From: Rhodoplanes sp. Z2-YC6860
Lineage (GTDB): Bacteria > Pseudomonadota > Alphaproteobacteria > Rhizobiales > Xanthobacteraceae
DNA: 64,000 nucleotides
Assembly: GCF_001579845.1 (NCBI RefSeq)
Contig: NZ_CP007440.1
Span: 4,176,029-4,240,028 of the forward strand
Direction: 5' to 3'
The notes beneath the pieces were generated by a model. That model had not been told where the DNA came from. It saw only the letters and a list, made by a program, of their open reading frames with translations, and searched no databases. The position numbers and the translations under genes were made by a program. Each line of letters opens with the position of its first letter. The first letter of the stretch is position 1. This document shows positions 9,222-18,165 of this stretch, piece after piece.

Positions 9222-9944
9222 ATGCTCGAACTCCTCACCGACTGGAACGCCTGGGTAGCCCTTGCGACCCTGACGGCGCTCGAAATCGTCCTCGGCATCG
9301 ACAACATCGTCTTTATCTCGATCCTGGTGTCGCGCTGCTCGCCGAAAGAGGCGTTACGCGCCCGGCAGATCGGCCTGTCGCTCGCCTTTATTTTCCGCGT
9401 CGCGATGCTGTTCACGCTGACTTGGCTGATGAAGCTGACCTATCCGCTGTTCAGCGTGTTCGGCACCGGCATTTCCTGGCGCGACATCATCCTGATCGGC
9501 GGCGGCTTGTTCCTGATCGCGAAATCCACGCACGAGATTCACAACGAGGTCGAGCACCGCGAATCCGACACGAAAGCGGGCGCCGTGGCGCAGTCCTTCG
9601 CAATGGTGGTTGCTCAGCTCGTCGTGGTCGACCTGGTGTTCTCGCTCGACTCCATCATCACCGCGATCGGCATGGTTGACCGCGTTGAGATCATGATTGC
9701 CGCGGTGGTGGTCGCCATGCTGGTGATGTACGTCGCCTCCGGCCCGGTCGCGGCCTTCATTGCGGAGCATCCGACCACGAAGATGCTGGCGCTCGCCTTC
9801 CTGGTGCTGATTGGCGTGGCGCTGGTCGCCGAAGGTTTCGACTTCCACATCCCGCGCGGCTACATTTACTTCGCCATGGCCTTTGCCGGTGCGGTCGAGG
9901 CCTTCAACGTGATGGCAAGCCGCAAACGGCGCAGCCCTCAATAA
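9222..9944 (+). CDS. TerC family membrane protein
   Basis: 240 residues with seven or so membrane segments. ALEIVLGIDNIVFISIL (about 18-34) and LVFSLDSIITAIGM (about 140) are the paired acidic motifs of TerC/Alx/YgdQ proteins. Family members are linked to tellurite resistance or to manganese export that supports secreted metalloenzymes; the substrate here is unknown. The ATG at 9222 lies seven bases after the pcs stop, so it is probably co-transcribed. The C-terminus is a basic tail (SRKRRSPQ). Confidence 0.87.
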   Translation: MLELLTDWNAWVALATLTALEIVLGIDNIVFISILVSRCSPKEALRARQIGLSLAFIFRVAMLFTLTWLMKLTYPLFSVFGTGISWRDIILIGGGLFLIAKSTHEIHNEVEHRESDTKAGAVAQSFAMVVAQLVVVDLVFSLDSIITAIGMVDRVEIMIAAVVVAMLVMYVASGPVAAFIAEHPTTKMLALAFLVLIGVALVAEGFDFHIPRGYIYFAMAFAGAVEAFNVMASRKRRSPQ

Positions 9945-9960
9945 ACTCGCGGGAGCGAAA

Positions 9961-10701
9961 ATGCCTGTCCTGCTGATCACCGGCGCTGGCCGAGGTATTG
10001 GAGCCGCGACCGCAAAGCTTGCCGCAGCGCGCGGCTATGACGTCGGCATCACTTACAAGACCGATGCCAAGTCCGCGAACGAAGTCATTGCTGCCGTGAA
10101 ACAGCAGGGCCGTAAGGCCGTTGCGATCAAGGCCGACATGGCCTCCGAGGCCGATGTCGAGCGGATGTTCAACGAGGCCGATACGCTCGGGCGGCTCACA
10201 CACTTCGTTTACAATGCGGGCATTCCCGGCACCGCTGGCCGTTTGGAATCCGCAGCCTCCACGATGATGCGCGAGGTCGTCGAGGTCAACGTGCTCGGTA
10301 CGCTGTGGTCCATGCAGCGCGCTATCCGCCGGATGTCGGTGATGCATGGCGGGCAGGGCGGCGCGGTGGTGCTTTTGTCGTCGGTTGCGGCCGATATCGG
10401 CGGGCCCAACGAATATGTCTGGTACGCGGCCTCCAAGGGCGCGATCGAGTCCATGACTTACGGGTTGAGCAAGGAGCTCGCCGGCGATCACATCCGCGTC
10501 AATTGCGTGTCGCCCGGCGCGAGCGAAACCCGCATCCATGCCGATGCCGGCACGCCTGAGAAGCTTGCCAAGGTGGGACCGATGATCCCGATGGGCCGCG
10601 TTGGCAAGCCCGAGGAGAGCGCGGAGGGCATCCTGTTTCTGCTCTCGGATGCGGCCTCCTACATCAGCGGAACGGTGCTTCGCGTCGCGGGCGGCCGGTA
10701 G
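9961..10701 (+). CDS. SDR family oxidoreductase
   Basis: 246-residue classical short-chain dehydrogenase with NAD(P) motif TGAGRGIG (7-14), NAG (about 84), active-site Ser in LLSSVAAD, and catalytic Tyr/Lys in WYAASKGA. The C-terminus ISGTVLRVAGGR is typical of FabG-like SDRs. The alternating K/T residues after the second strand (ITYKTDAKSANE) leave the cofactor preference open. Its substrate cannot be read from sequence. It has its own GGGAG site and lies 16 bases after the TerC gene. Confidence 0.87.
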   Translation: MPVLLITGAGRGIGAATAKLAAARGYDVGITYKTDAKSANEVIAAVKQQGRKAVAIKADMASEADVERMFNEADTLGRLTHFVYNAGIPGTAGRLESAASTMMREVVEVNVLGTLWSMQRAIRRMSVMHGGQGGAVVLLSSVAADIGGPNEYVWYAASKGAIESMTYGLSKELAGDHIRVNCVSPGASETRIHADAGTPEKLAKVGPMIPMGRVGKPEESAEGILFLLSDAASYISGTVLRVAGGR

Positions 10702-10803
10702 CTCTGGAAAGCCGTCAATCCCTTGCGCGGCCTTCCGGCCCCCCTATGATCGCGGCCCGATGAAACGCGCGCATGGCGTTGCGTGCTTACGAGGGAGTGA
10801 AAC

Positions 10804-11781
10804 ATGACCGCAGCAGTTCGAGTGCATAAGCACGGTGGCCCCGAAGTCCTGACCTATGAGCAGGTCGAGGTCGGAGCGCCGGGGCAAGGCCAGATCAAGC
10901 TCAAGCAGCATGCGGCGGGCGTGAACTACATCGATACCTATTTCCGTATGGGCATGTATCCGTCGCCGGTCGGACTGCCGTTCGTGTCCGGCAACGAAGG
11001 CGCGGGCGAGGTGATCGCGGTCGGCCCGGGCGTCACCGATCTCAAGGTCGGCGACCGCGTGGCTTACGTCACGGCACTTGGGGCCTATGCGGAAGAGCGG
11101 CTGATGCCGGCGGAGCGCGCGGTGAAGGTCCCGGACGGCATCACCTACGAGCAGGCCGCCGCGATGATGCTCAAGGGCATGACCGCGGAATACCTGCTGC
11201 GCCGGACCTACAAGGTGCAGAAGGGCGACAACATCCTGGTGCACGCCGCGGCTGGCGGCGTGGGTCTCATTCTCTGCCAGTGGGGCAAGGCGCTGGGCGC
11301 CAACGTCATCGGCACCGTGGGCTCCGAGGACAAGGGCAAGCTCGCGATGGCAAACGGCTGCGATCACATCATCTATTATCGCAAGGAAGACTTCGCCGCG
11401 CGGGTCAAGGAAATCACCAAGGGCGAGCTCTGCGCCGTGGTGTATGACGGCATCGGCAAGACCACGTTCCCGGCCTCGCTCGACTGCCTGCGTCCGCTCG
11501 GCATGTTCGCAAGCTTCGGCAGCGCGTCCGGCCAGATCGATGCCTTCAACATCAATATCCTGCAGACCAAAGGCTCGCTGTTTGCGACGCGGCCGACGCT
11601 CAACACCTATGCGGCCAAGCGTGCCGACCTGCTCGACATCGCCAAGAACCTGTTCGACGTGGTGGGCAGCGGCAAGGTGAAGATCCCGGTCAACCAGAAA
11701 TACAAGCTGAAGGATGCCGTGAAGGCGCACCAGGACCTCGAGGGCCGCAACACGACCGGCTCGACCATCCTGGTGCCGTAA
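10804..11781 (+). CDS. Quinone oxidoreductase (zeta-crystallin-like, MDR superfamily)
   Basis: 325 residues of the zinc-free medium-chain dehydrogenase family, which reduces quinones with NADPH. Characteristic blocks are GVNYIDTYFRMGMYP (about 40-54), PFVSGNEGAGEV, MLKGMTAEYLLRRTY and the nucleotide-binding VHAAAGGVGLILCQWGKALGA. The C-terminal repeat-like NQKYKLKDAVKAHQDLEGRNTTGSTIL is typical of QOR. No zinc-ligand cysteines are in the expected places. It is a single gene with a 102-base leader after the SDR gene and no obvious pathway partner. Confidence 0.92.
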   Translation: MTAAVRVHKHGGPEVLTYEQVEVGAPGQGQIKLKQHAAGVNYIDTYFRMGMYPSPVGLPFVSGNEGAGEVIAVGPGVTDLKVGDRVAYVTALGAYAEERLMPAERAVKVPDGITYEQAAAMMLKGMTAEYLLRRTYKVQKGDNILVHAAAGGVGLILCQWGKALGANVIGTVGSEDKGKLAMANGCDHIIYYRKEDFAARVKEITKGELCAVVYDGIGKTTFPASLDCLRPLGMFASFGSASGQIDAFNINILQTKGSLFATRPTLNTYAAKRADLLDIAKNLFDVVGSGKVKIPVNQKYKLKDAVKAHQDLEGRNTTGSTILVP

Positions 11782-11879
11782 GCCATCGGGACGGCATTTT
11801 GCGTTAGGGTATGCCCGGGTCGCACTTGACCCGGGCATAGTTTTTGCGTGCAAACAGAAGAAAGGGCCAAACCGGCCTG

Positions 11880-13085
11880 GTGTCGGAACGGAGCTTGAGT
11901 TTGGACGTCTTTGCCGGCGAGTGGCTGAACCTGCTGATCCGATGGTCCCATATGGTGGTGGCTATCGGTTGGATCGGCACCTCGTTCTACTTCATGGCGC
12001 TCGACTACACGCTTGAGAAGAAGGGCGCACTTAATCCTGGCGTGATGGGCATCGCCTGGCAGGTTCACGGCGGCGGCTTCTATCACGTCGAGAAATACAC
12101 GGTGGCGCCGCCAGCGCTGCCGGAGACGCTGCACTGGTTCAAGTGGGAGGCCTATCTCACCTGGGTGACGGGTTTCGGCCTTCTTGTCGTCCAATATTAC
12201 TTCCACGCCGACGCCTTCCTGATCGACCCCGGCGTGATGCCGCTGCAACCCTGGCAGGCGATTGCGATCTCGGTCGGTTCACTCGCCGCCGGCTGGTTCA
12301 TCTACGACGGTCTCTGCCGCTCGAAGATCGGCGAGAGCACCGTCTGGCTGGCGATCCTTGTGTTCGCGCTTATTCTCGTGTCGTCGGTGCTGTTCACCAA
12401 GGTGTTCTCCGGCCGTGGCGCCTTCATTCACGTCGGCGCGCTGGTCGGCACCATCATGGCGGTGAACGTGTTCGGTGTGATCATCCCGGGCCAGCGCAAG
12501 ATGATCGCGCAAATGATCGCGGGCGAGAAACCCGATCCCCGTTACGGCATCGTTGGCAAGCAGCGCTCGACCCACAACAATTACCTGACTTTGCCGGTGC
12601 TGCTGATGATGGTGTCGCAGCACTATCCATTCCTGTTCAGCCATCCGCAGTCGTGGCTGATCGTGGCGCTGATCATCATCATCGGCGCGCTGGTGCGGCA
12701 TTTCCTCAACCGCGTCGATGCCGGCGACGAATGGAACGGTTACGGCTGGACCTTGCCATGTGCTGCCATCGCGCTGATGGCCGCAATCTACGCAACCGCG
12801 CCTCAGGCGCGCACCGTGAGTGCTGGGCCGGCCGTCAGTGACACACAGGCCCAGGCCATCGTCGCCAGGCACTGCCTGATGTGCCACTCGCGCCATCCGT
12901 CGCATCCGGCGTTCCGGGAGCCGCCGAAGAACGTCACGCTTGAGTCCACGGCAGACATGCGACGTTTCGGTCAACAAATCTATATCCAGACGGTGCAGAA
13001 TCGGGCCATGCCGCTCGGCAACCAGACCGGCATGACCGACGAGGAACGCGACGCGCTGGGCCGTTGGGTCAGCGCCGGGAAGTGA
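11880..13085 (+). CDS. puuD: Urate hydroxylase PuuD (membrane protein with C-terminal cytochrome c)
   Basis: About 401 residues. The N-terminal two-thirds are a polytopic domain beginning LLIRWSHMVVAIGWIGTSFYFMALD and containing WQVHGGGFYHVEKY, both PuuD signatures. The C-terminal third is periplasmic with a haem-binding CLMCH (about 332-336) and a distal Met in MPLGNQTGMT. PuuD oxidises urate to 5-hydroxyisourate and passes electrons to the respiratory chain rather than to oxygen. Starts TTG 11844, GTG 11880 and TTG 11901 are all possible; a CGGAG site favours 11901, but I report 11880. The next genes include an allantoate amidohydrolase, consistent with purine breakdown. Confidence 0.88.
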   Translation: MSERSLSLDVFAGEWLNLLIRWSHMVVAIGWIGTSFYFMALDYTLEKKGALNPGVMGIAWQVHGGGFYHVEKYTVAPPALPETLHWFKWEAYLTWVTGFGLLVVQYYFHADAFLIDPGVMPLQPWQAIAISVGSLAAGWFIYDGLCRSKIGESTVWLAILVFALILVSSVLFTKVFSGRGAFIHVGALVGTIMAVNVFGVIIPGQRKMIAQMIAGEKPDPRYGIVGKQRSTHNNYLTLPVLLMMVSQHYPFLFSHPQSWLIVALIIIIGALVRHFLNRVDAGDEWNGYGWTLPCAAIALMAAIYATAPQARTVSAGPAVSDTQAQAIVARHCLMCHSRHPSHPAFREPPKNVTLESTADMRRFGQQIYIQTVQNRAMPLGNQTGMTDEERDALGRWVSAGK

Positions 13086-13110
13086 TCGAGATCGTCTCGA
13101 TAGGGACAGC

Positions 13111-13842
13111 ATGAGCCTGCCGCCGGACTCGCAATCGCATGATCCGCCTTGGGGCCCGGCCGCGACGGTCGCCTGGACGCTGACGGCACTGCTGGTCGGC
13201 GTTCTGGTCGCAACCGGATTCTATGCGATCTGGGCCGGCGATGAGGTGCGGCCGGGGAGCACCATGTCCGACGGCGTGCTGATCGCCTTTGGCACCTTCA
13301 TATCGACACCAGTGCAACTCGGGATCGTGATCTTCGCCGCCCAGCTTCGTCGCTGGCCGCCGGCCGATTATCTCGGCCTTGTTTCGCCGCGGCGCGTGGA
13401 GATGATGATCGCCCTGGGCTTCATCATCGCGCTCAACCTGGTCTTTGACGGCATCCTCTACGCCGCAGGGCGTGAAGTGGTGCCGACATTCCAGGTCGAA
13501 GCCTGGCGCACTGCCGTGGACGCCGGCTGGCTCCCCTGGCTGCTGCTGGCCATCATTGTCGTGGCTCCGGTCGGCGAGGAGGTGGTCTTCCGGGGCTTTC
13601 TTTATCGCGGTCTGGCCAAGCCCGGCTGGGAGGTCCATGCGATCGGCGCCATTGCGCTCGCCTGGGCTTTGCTGCACATCCAATATGATTGGCTGGGCAT
13701 GGCGCAGATTTTCCTGGCAGGATTGGTGCTCGGCTGGTTTCGCTGGGCCAGCGGCTCGACTCTTCTGACCATCGCCATGCACATCCTGATCAACCTTCAA
13801 TCCATGATCGAGACCTGGATCAAGATGGAGTATTTCTCTTGA
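13111..13842 (+). CDS. CPBP family intramembrane metalloprotease
   Basis: 243 residues with about six membrane segments and the CPBP/Abi motifs: GEEVVFRGFLYR (Glu156, Glu157, Arg161), LHIQYDW (His189) and IAMHILIN (His224, Asn228). These match the Rce1-type glutamate-dependent membrane endopeptidases. Targets are unknown; members process prenylated proteins in eukaryotes and act in bacteriocin immunity or regulated proteolysis in bacteria. It sits between two purine-catabolism genes. Its stop overlaps the TTG start of the amidohydrolase, so it is part of the same transcript. Confidence 0.85.
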   Translation: MSLPPDSQSHDPPWGPAATVAWTLTALLVGVLVATGFYAIWAGDEVRPGSTMSDGVLIAFGTFISTPVQLGIVIFAAQLRRWPPADYLGLVSPRRVEMMIALGFIIALNLVFDGILYAAGREVVPTFQVEAWRTAVDAGWLPWLLLAIIVVAPVGEEVVFRGFLYRGLAKPGWEVHAIGAIALAWALLHIQYDWLGMAQIFLAGLVLGWFRWASGSTLLTIAMHILINLQSMIETWIKMEYFS

Positions 13843-15077
13843 GCGCTCTTGACCCCGAAGCGCTCGGCACGAGGGCCTATGCGATGATCGCCGAGCTCGC
13901 GGCGATCTCGGCCGAGCCGAAGCGGCTGGTCCGGCAGTTTCTGACGCCGGAACATCGCCGTGCTGCGGACCTGGTCGCGACGTGGATGCGGAAGGCGGGT
14001 CTCGCGGTGAGCGAGGACGCGCTTGGCACGTTGCGCGGCCGCTTCGGCACCTCGCGACGGCGGCTCCTGATTGGTTCGCATATCGACACCGTGATCGACG
14101 CCGGCAAGTACGACGGCCCGCTTGGCGTCATCGCCGGTATCCTCGCCGCGGAGCCCTTTGTCCGCGCCAAGGCGAAATTGCCGTTCGGCATCGACGTGCT
14201 GGCCTTCGGCGACGAAGAGGGCTCGCGTTTTCCTGCGACGATGACGTCGTCTTCGGCTTGCGCGGGTGTGTTCGAGAGCGAGGCGCTGACCAGCGCGGAC
14301 GCCAAGGGCGTGACGCTCGCCGCGGCGCTCCGCGCCTACGGCAAGCTGCCCCAAGACATTGCGGCGGCGGCTTACCGGCCGCAAGACGCCGCAGCCTATG
14401 TCGAGGTTCATATCGAGCAGGGACCGCTGCTCGAAGCCAAAGGAGAGCCGCTCGGCGTGGTCACCGGCATCGTCGGCCAGAGCAGGTTGCGCGTCACCGT
14501 GACCGGCGAGGCTGGCCACGCCGGTACGGTGCCGATGGCGCTGCGCCACGATGCCTTTGCCGGCGCTGCCGAGATGGCGCTGGTTGTGGAGCGGCTCGCG
14601 CGCGAGCATCCCGAAGATGGCATGGTTGGCACCGTTGGCCGGATCGAAGCCTCGCCTGGCGCGGTCAACATCGTGCCCGGCCGCGTGGTGTTCACGGTGG
14701 ATTTTCGTTCGCTGACCGATGAGCTGCGGCTCGCGGCGATTCAGCGCTTCACGGCCGAGGCGGAAGGCATCGCCGCGACGCGCGGCCTCAAAGCGAGCGT
14801 TGAGAATTTCCACGAAGTCGCGACCGCCCATTGCGCCCAGCCCTTGCAAGACGCGCTGGCGGCGAGCATCGCCGAGTATGGCCACAATCCGATAAGGCTG
14901 CCGTCGGGCGCCGGTCATGACGCACAAGTCATGTCGCGGCTTTGTCCCTCGGCGATGCTGTTCGTGCGCTGCCGCGGCGGCATCAGTCACAACCCGGCAG
15001 AGTTCGCCAGCGTATCGGACATGGGCGTCGCCATCGCCGCGCTGATCCGGTTCATCGAGAAATTCCAGCCAGGTTAG
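13839..15077 (+). CDS. Allantoate amidohydrolase (M20 family; Zn-dependent hydantoinase/carbamoylase group)
   Basis: 412 residues of the M20D/AllC group, which releases ammonia and CO2 from allantoate or hydrolyses N-carbamoyl amino acids. Metal-site residues are visible: GSHIDTV (His81), YDGPLGV (Asp92), GDEEGSRF (Glu126/127), YVEVHIEQGP, and near the end LPSGAGHDAQ. The TTG at 13839 overlaps the previous stop and lies after a good GATGGAG site. Together with PuuD upstream it fits the urate-allantoin-allantoate route, so allantoate is the most likely substrate, but beta-ureidopropionase-like activity cannot be excluded. The stop overlaps the convergent bioD stop. Confidence 0.85.
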   Translation: MSALDPEALGTRAYAMIAELAAISAEPKRLVRQFLTPEHRRAADLVATWMRKAGLAVSEDALGTLRGRFGTSRRRLLIGSHIDTVIDAGKYDGPLGVIAGILAAEPFVRAKAKLPFGIDVLAFGDEEGSRFPATMTSSSACAGVFESEALTSADAKGVTLAAALRAYGKLPQDIAAAAYRPQDAAAYVEVHIEQGPLLEAKGEPLGVVTGIVGQSRLRVTVTGEAGHAGTVPMALRHDAFAGAAEMALVVERLAREHPEDGMVGTVGRIEASPGAVNIVPGRVVFTVDFRSLTDELRLAAIQRFTAEAEGIAATRGLKASVENFHEVATAHCAQPLQDALAASIAEYGHNPIRLPSGAGHDAQVMSRLCPSAMLFVRCRGGISHNPAEFASVSDMGVAIAALIRFIEKFQPG

Positions 15078-15751
15078 GCGGCCAGTATTTCTGCAATCGT
15101 CTGGAATGTGCCGTCGCTCGGCGCCACCTGCCACCGCAGTCCGGCCATCGAAATCGTCCCCTCGAACTTTTGCAGCGTGGCGACGGTGCTCTGACATGTC
15201 ACTGGCGAGCCCGGCGTATCGTTGATCACGATGGCTTTGACGGCGAGCCCGCGGCGCGTCAGCACGTCGAGGCAAGTCAGTGTGTGGCTCAAGGTGCCGA
15301 CATAGGTGCCGGCGACAAGCACCAGCGGGATATCCAACGCAGCCATCCAGTCGAGGACGGTGTGCTTTTCAGTAAGCGGCACCATGATGCCGCCGATGCC
15401 CTCGATCACCAGGATGTCTTTTGCTGCGGCGATGGCGTCGCGCGAGTGCTTCACCACAGCTCCGAAATCGATCCGGCGGTTTTCGCGCTCGGCCGCCATG
15501 TCGGGCGACAGCGGCGCCGAAAAACGCCAGGGCGAGACTCGGTCGATCTCGACCGCCGTGATCGGCTTGCCAAGCGCGCCAAGCAACGCGCACGTGTCGC
15601 TTTTCTCCACGGTAGCGGGGTCAAATCCGCTGGCGACCGGCTTCAGCGCATCGACCTGACGACCGGCCGCGCGCCAGTGACGGATCAAGCCGGCCGTCAG
15701 ATAAGTTTTGCCGACGTCGGTGCCGGTCGCGGTGATGAAGAACGCGGTCAT
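15074..15751 (-). CDS. bioD: Dethiobiotin synthase
   Basis: 225 residues with the P-loop TGTDVGKTYL (9-18), LKPVASGFDP, the SPWRFSAPLSPDMAAE block and VIEGIGGIMVPL, all standard for BioD, which closes the ureido ring of dethiobiotin using CO2 and ATP. The ATG overlaps the bioF stop (ATGA), so the two are translated as a pair. Its stop overlaps the stop of the convergent allantoate amidohydrolase by four bases. bioB is not in the window. Confidence 0.93.
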   Translation of the reverse strand: MTAFFITATGTDVGKTYLTAGLIRHWRAAGRQVDALKPVASGFDPATVEKSDTCALLGALGKPITAVEIDRVSPWRFSAPLSPDMAAERENRRIDFGAVVKHSRDAIAAAKDILVIEGIGGIMVPLTEKHTVLDWMAALDIPLVLVAGTYVGTLSHTLTCLDVLTRRGLAVKAIVINDTPGSPVTCQSTVATLQKFEGTISMAGLRWQVAPSDGTFQTIAEILAA

Positions 15752-16878
15752 CGGTTGCCGATAATGCGGCTGCGGACGAGCTCGGCAACGCGCGCGATGG
15801 CGTCGTCCGGATGCACAGCACTGAAAGAAAACCGGAGGCGCGCAGTGCCATCCGGCACGGTCGGCGGCCGGATCGCCACGGTGAGGAAGCCTTCGGCTTC
15901 CAGGAGCCGCGAGGCTTCCAGTGCGGCATGCGCATCGCCGATCACCACCGGCACGATCGTGCTTTGCGCCTGCGGCAAGCCTGCGGCTCGGGTGAAGGCG
16001 CGGGCCTTCTGCAACGGCAACTCAAGCCGTTGCGGTTCGCGCTCGATCAGGTCCAGTGCCGCAATCGCTCCAGCGATCACCGGAGGCGGCAGGCCGGTCG
16101 TGTAGATCAGCGTGCGGGCGCGGTTGCGCAGGAGGTCGATCACGGGCTTGGATGCGCAGACATAACCGCCATAGGTGCCGAGTGCTTTCGATAATGTGCC
16201 GATCTTGATCGGAACGCCGACCCGCGCCGCGGCGCCCATGTCGAGATCGTGCGCATCGTCGGCCAGGAGCCAGGCATCGAATTCCCGGGCCAGCGCCGCG
16301 AGCTCTTTCAGAGGCGCGCGGTCGCCGTCCATGGAGAACACGCCCTCGGTGACGATCAGCACGCAGCCGTAGCGCGCGCGATGTTCGCCGAGCAGCTGCC
16401 GGACGTGCGCGACATCGTTGTGCCGGAACGGCAAGGTCTCGGCTCGCGACAGCCGCGCCCCGGTCCACAGGCTCGAATGGGCGAGTTCGTCGATCAGGAT
16501 CAGGTCGCCGTCGCCGGCCAGTACCGGCGTGATCCCGGCATTGGCGAGATAGCCAGAGCCGAACACACAGGCCGCCTCGTCGCCCTTCATCCTCGCAAGC
16601 CGCTGCTCCAGTTCGGCGTAGAGCGGATGGTCTCCGGTGACGAGCCGCGAAGCGCCGGCGCCCACGCCGTAGCGCTCAATCGCTCGTATCGCAGCGATCT
16701 TCAGGTCTGGATGCTGCGTGAACCCGAGATAGTCGTTGCAGGAGAACGACAGCAGCCGCCGGCCTTTGCGCTCGACCCAGAGCCCGTCGGTGCGGCCGGT
16801 CGGGACGAGGCTGCGCCGCAAATGCGCCTGCTCCAGGCTGTCGAGCTTGCGGCGTGCGAATTCATCGAGAGAGGACAT
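15748..16878 (-). CDS. bioF: 8-amino-7-oxononanoate synthase
   Basis: 376 residues of the alpha-oxoamine synthase family, a PLP enzyme that condenses pimeloyl thioester with alanine. Visible are SCNDYLGF near the N-terminus, GSGYLANAG, IVTEGVFSMDGD, LLADDAHDLD (Asp contacting PLP), and IGTLSKALGTYGGYV with the PLP Lys. It is the first gene of the minus-strand bioF-bioD pair. The ATG at 16878 has no Shine-Dalgarno and lies only 24 bases from the bioA ATG; see the promoter entry. Confidence 0.93.
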   Translation of the reverse strand: MSSLDEFARRKLDSLEQAHLRRSLVPTGRTDGLWVERKGRRLLSFSCNDYLGFTQHPDLKIAAIRAIERYGVGAGASRLVTGDHPLYAELEQRLARMKGDEAACVFGSGYLANAGITPVLAGDGDLILIDELAHSSLWTGARLSRAETLPFRHNDVAHVRQLLGEHRARYGCVLIVTEGVFSMDGDRAPLKELAALAREFDAWLLADDAHDLDMGAAARVGVPIKIGTLSKALGTYGGYVCASKPVIDLLRNRARTLIYTTGLPPPVIAGAIAALDLIEREPQRLELPLQKARAFTRAAGLPQAQSTIVPVVIGDAHAALEASRLLEAEGFLTVAIRPPTVPDGTARLRFSFSAVHPDDAIARVAELVRSRIIGNR

Positions 16879-16901
16879 GTTTGCCGTATACTAGCCGCAC
16901 G
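16879..16901. promoter_or_regulatory. Compact divergent bioF/bioA promoter region
   Basis: Only 23 bases separate the two start codons. They contain TATACT (16887-16892) on the plus strand and TAGTAT (complement of 16888-16893) on the minus strand, each a good -10 element. Placed this way, transcription would start at or within a few bases of each ATG. Neither gene has a Shine-Dalgarno sequence. The -35 elements would lie inside the opposite gene; TTTCCA near 16911-16916 on the minus strand is a weak candidate. This is inference from sequence only. Confidence 0.45.
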
Positions 16902-18164
16902 ATGGATTGGAAACACTGGTACGAGCCCGGCCTCGATCACGTCTGGCTGCCCTATGCGCAGATGAAGACGGCGCGGCCGCCGCTGGCGGCGGCTGCAACC
17001 GAAGGCTGCCGCATCAAGCTCGCCGACGGCCGCGAGCTGATCGACGGGATCGCGTCGTGGTGGACCGCCTGCCACGGCTACAACCATCCCCACATCCGTA
17101 CGGCTGTGGAACGGCAGCTTGCTGCCATGCCGCACGTGATGTTCTCGGGCCTGGTGCACGAGCAGGCCCTGACTCTGGCGCGGCGGCTGGCGAAGCTTCT
17201 TCCGGGCGATCTCGATCGGGTGTTCTTTTCGGAATCCGGCTCGGTCGCGATCGAGATCGCCATGAAGATGGCGCTGCAGGCCGCGATCAATCGCGGCGAG
17301 CGTCAGCGCACCAGGTTCGTCGCCTTCAAGGGTGGCTATCACGGCGACACCACCGGCGCGATGTCGGTGACCGACCCCGATGGCATGCATGCGCTGTTTC
17401 GCGGGCTTTTGCCGGCGCAGTCGATCGTCGAATTGCCGATCACGGCCGAGGGCATGGCTCGGTTCCTGGCATTCTTGCAGGAAGAAGGCGACAGCATCGC
17501 GGGCTTGATTGTCGAGCCGCTGGTGCAGGGCGCGGGCGGCATGTTGTTTCACGCCGCCGCTACGCTCAAGCACATCCGGGCCGCGGCCGATGCCTGTGGC
17601 GCGCTCTTGATCTTCGATGAAATCTTCACGGGTCTGGGACGCACCGGGACGCTGTTCGCCTCCGAACAGGCCGGCGTTGTGCCCGACATCATCACGCTGT
17701 CGAAGGCGCTCACGGGCGGCACCTTGCCGCTCGCCGTGACGGTCGCCAGCAAGCGCGTGTTCGACAGCTTCTGGTCCGACGATTCCGACAAGGCGCTGAT
17801 GCACGGGCCGACCTATATGGGCAATCCGTTGGCCTGCGCCGCAGCCAACGCGTCGCTCGACCTGTTCGAGCGCGAGCCGCGGCTCGATCAGGTGGCCGCG
17901 ATTGGCCGGCAGATGGCGGAACAACTCGCGCCATGCCGTGGCCTGCCTGGTGTCCGCGACGTGCGGGTCAAGGGCGCCATCGGCGTGGTTGAGATGGATC
18001 GCATCGGCGACCTCGGGGCGCTCCGCGCCCGCTTCATCGACGAGGGCGTGTTCGTCCGGCCGTTCGGGGCTACCATCTATTTGACGCCTTCCTTCACAAT
18101 TGGTGCGGACGAGCTTTCGCGGCTGACCGCAGCAATCGTGAAAATTGTCGGGCAGGGGGTGTGA
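16902..18164 (+). CDS. bioA: Adenosylmethionine-8-amino-7-oxononanoate aminotransferase
   Basis: 420 residues of class III PLP aminotransferases. It begins [20 protein letters not shown], the BioA-type N-terminus. It carries [58 protein letters not shown] with the catalytic Asp, and TLSKALTGG with the PLP Lys. [15 protein letters not shown] is also BioA-specific. It uses SAM as amino donor to make diaminopelargonate. It is divergent from bioF-bioD and followed one base after its stop by a Bug-family receptor gene, which may ride on the same transcript. Confidence 0.93.
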   Translation: MDWKHWYEPGLDHVWLPYAQMKTARPPLAAAATEGCRIKLADGRELIDGIASWWTACHGYNHPHIRTAVERQLAAMPHVMFSGLVHEQALTLARRLAKLLPGDLDRVFFSESGSVAIEIAMKMALQAAINRGERQRTRFVAFKGGYHGDTTGAMSVTDPDGMHALFRGLLPAQSIVELPITAEGMARFLAFLQEEGDSIAGLIVEPLVQGAGGMLFHAAATLKHIRAAADACGALLIFDEIFTGLGRTGTLFASEQAGVVPDIITLSKALTGGTLPLAVTVASKRVFDSFWSDDSDKALMHGPTYMGNPLACAAANASLDLFEREPRLDQVAAIGRQMAEQLAPCRGLPGVRDVRVKGAIGVVEMDRIGDLGALRARFIDEGVFVRPFGATIYLTPSFTIGADELSRLTAAIVKIVGQGV

Positions 18165-18165
18165 C

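Noticed and set aside
16879-16901. BioR operator or biotin riboswitch
   Set aside because: The spacer is too short, and the TTATnnATAA type palindrome expected for BioR is not present; only overlapping -10 elements are seen.
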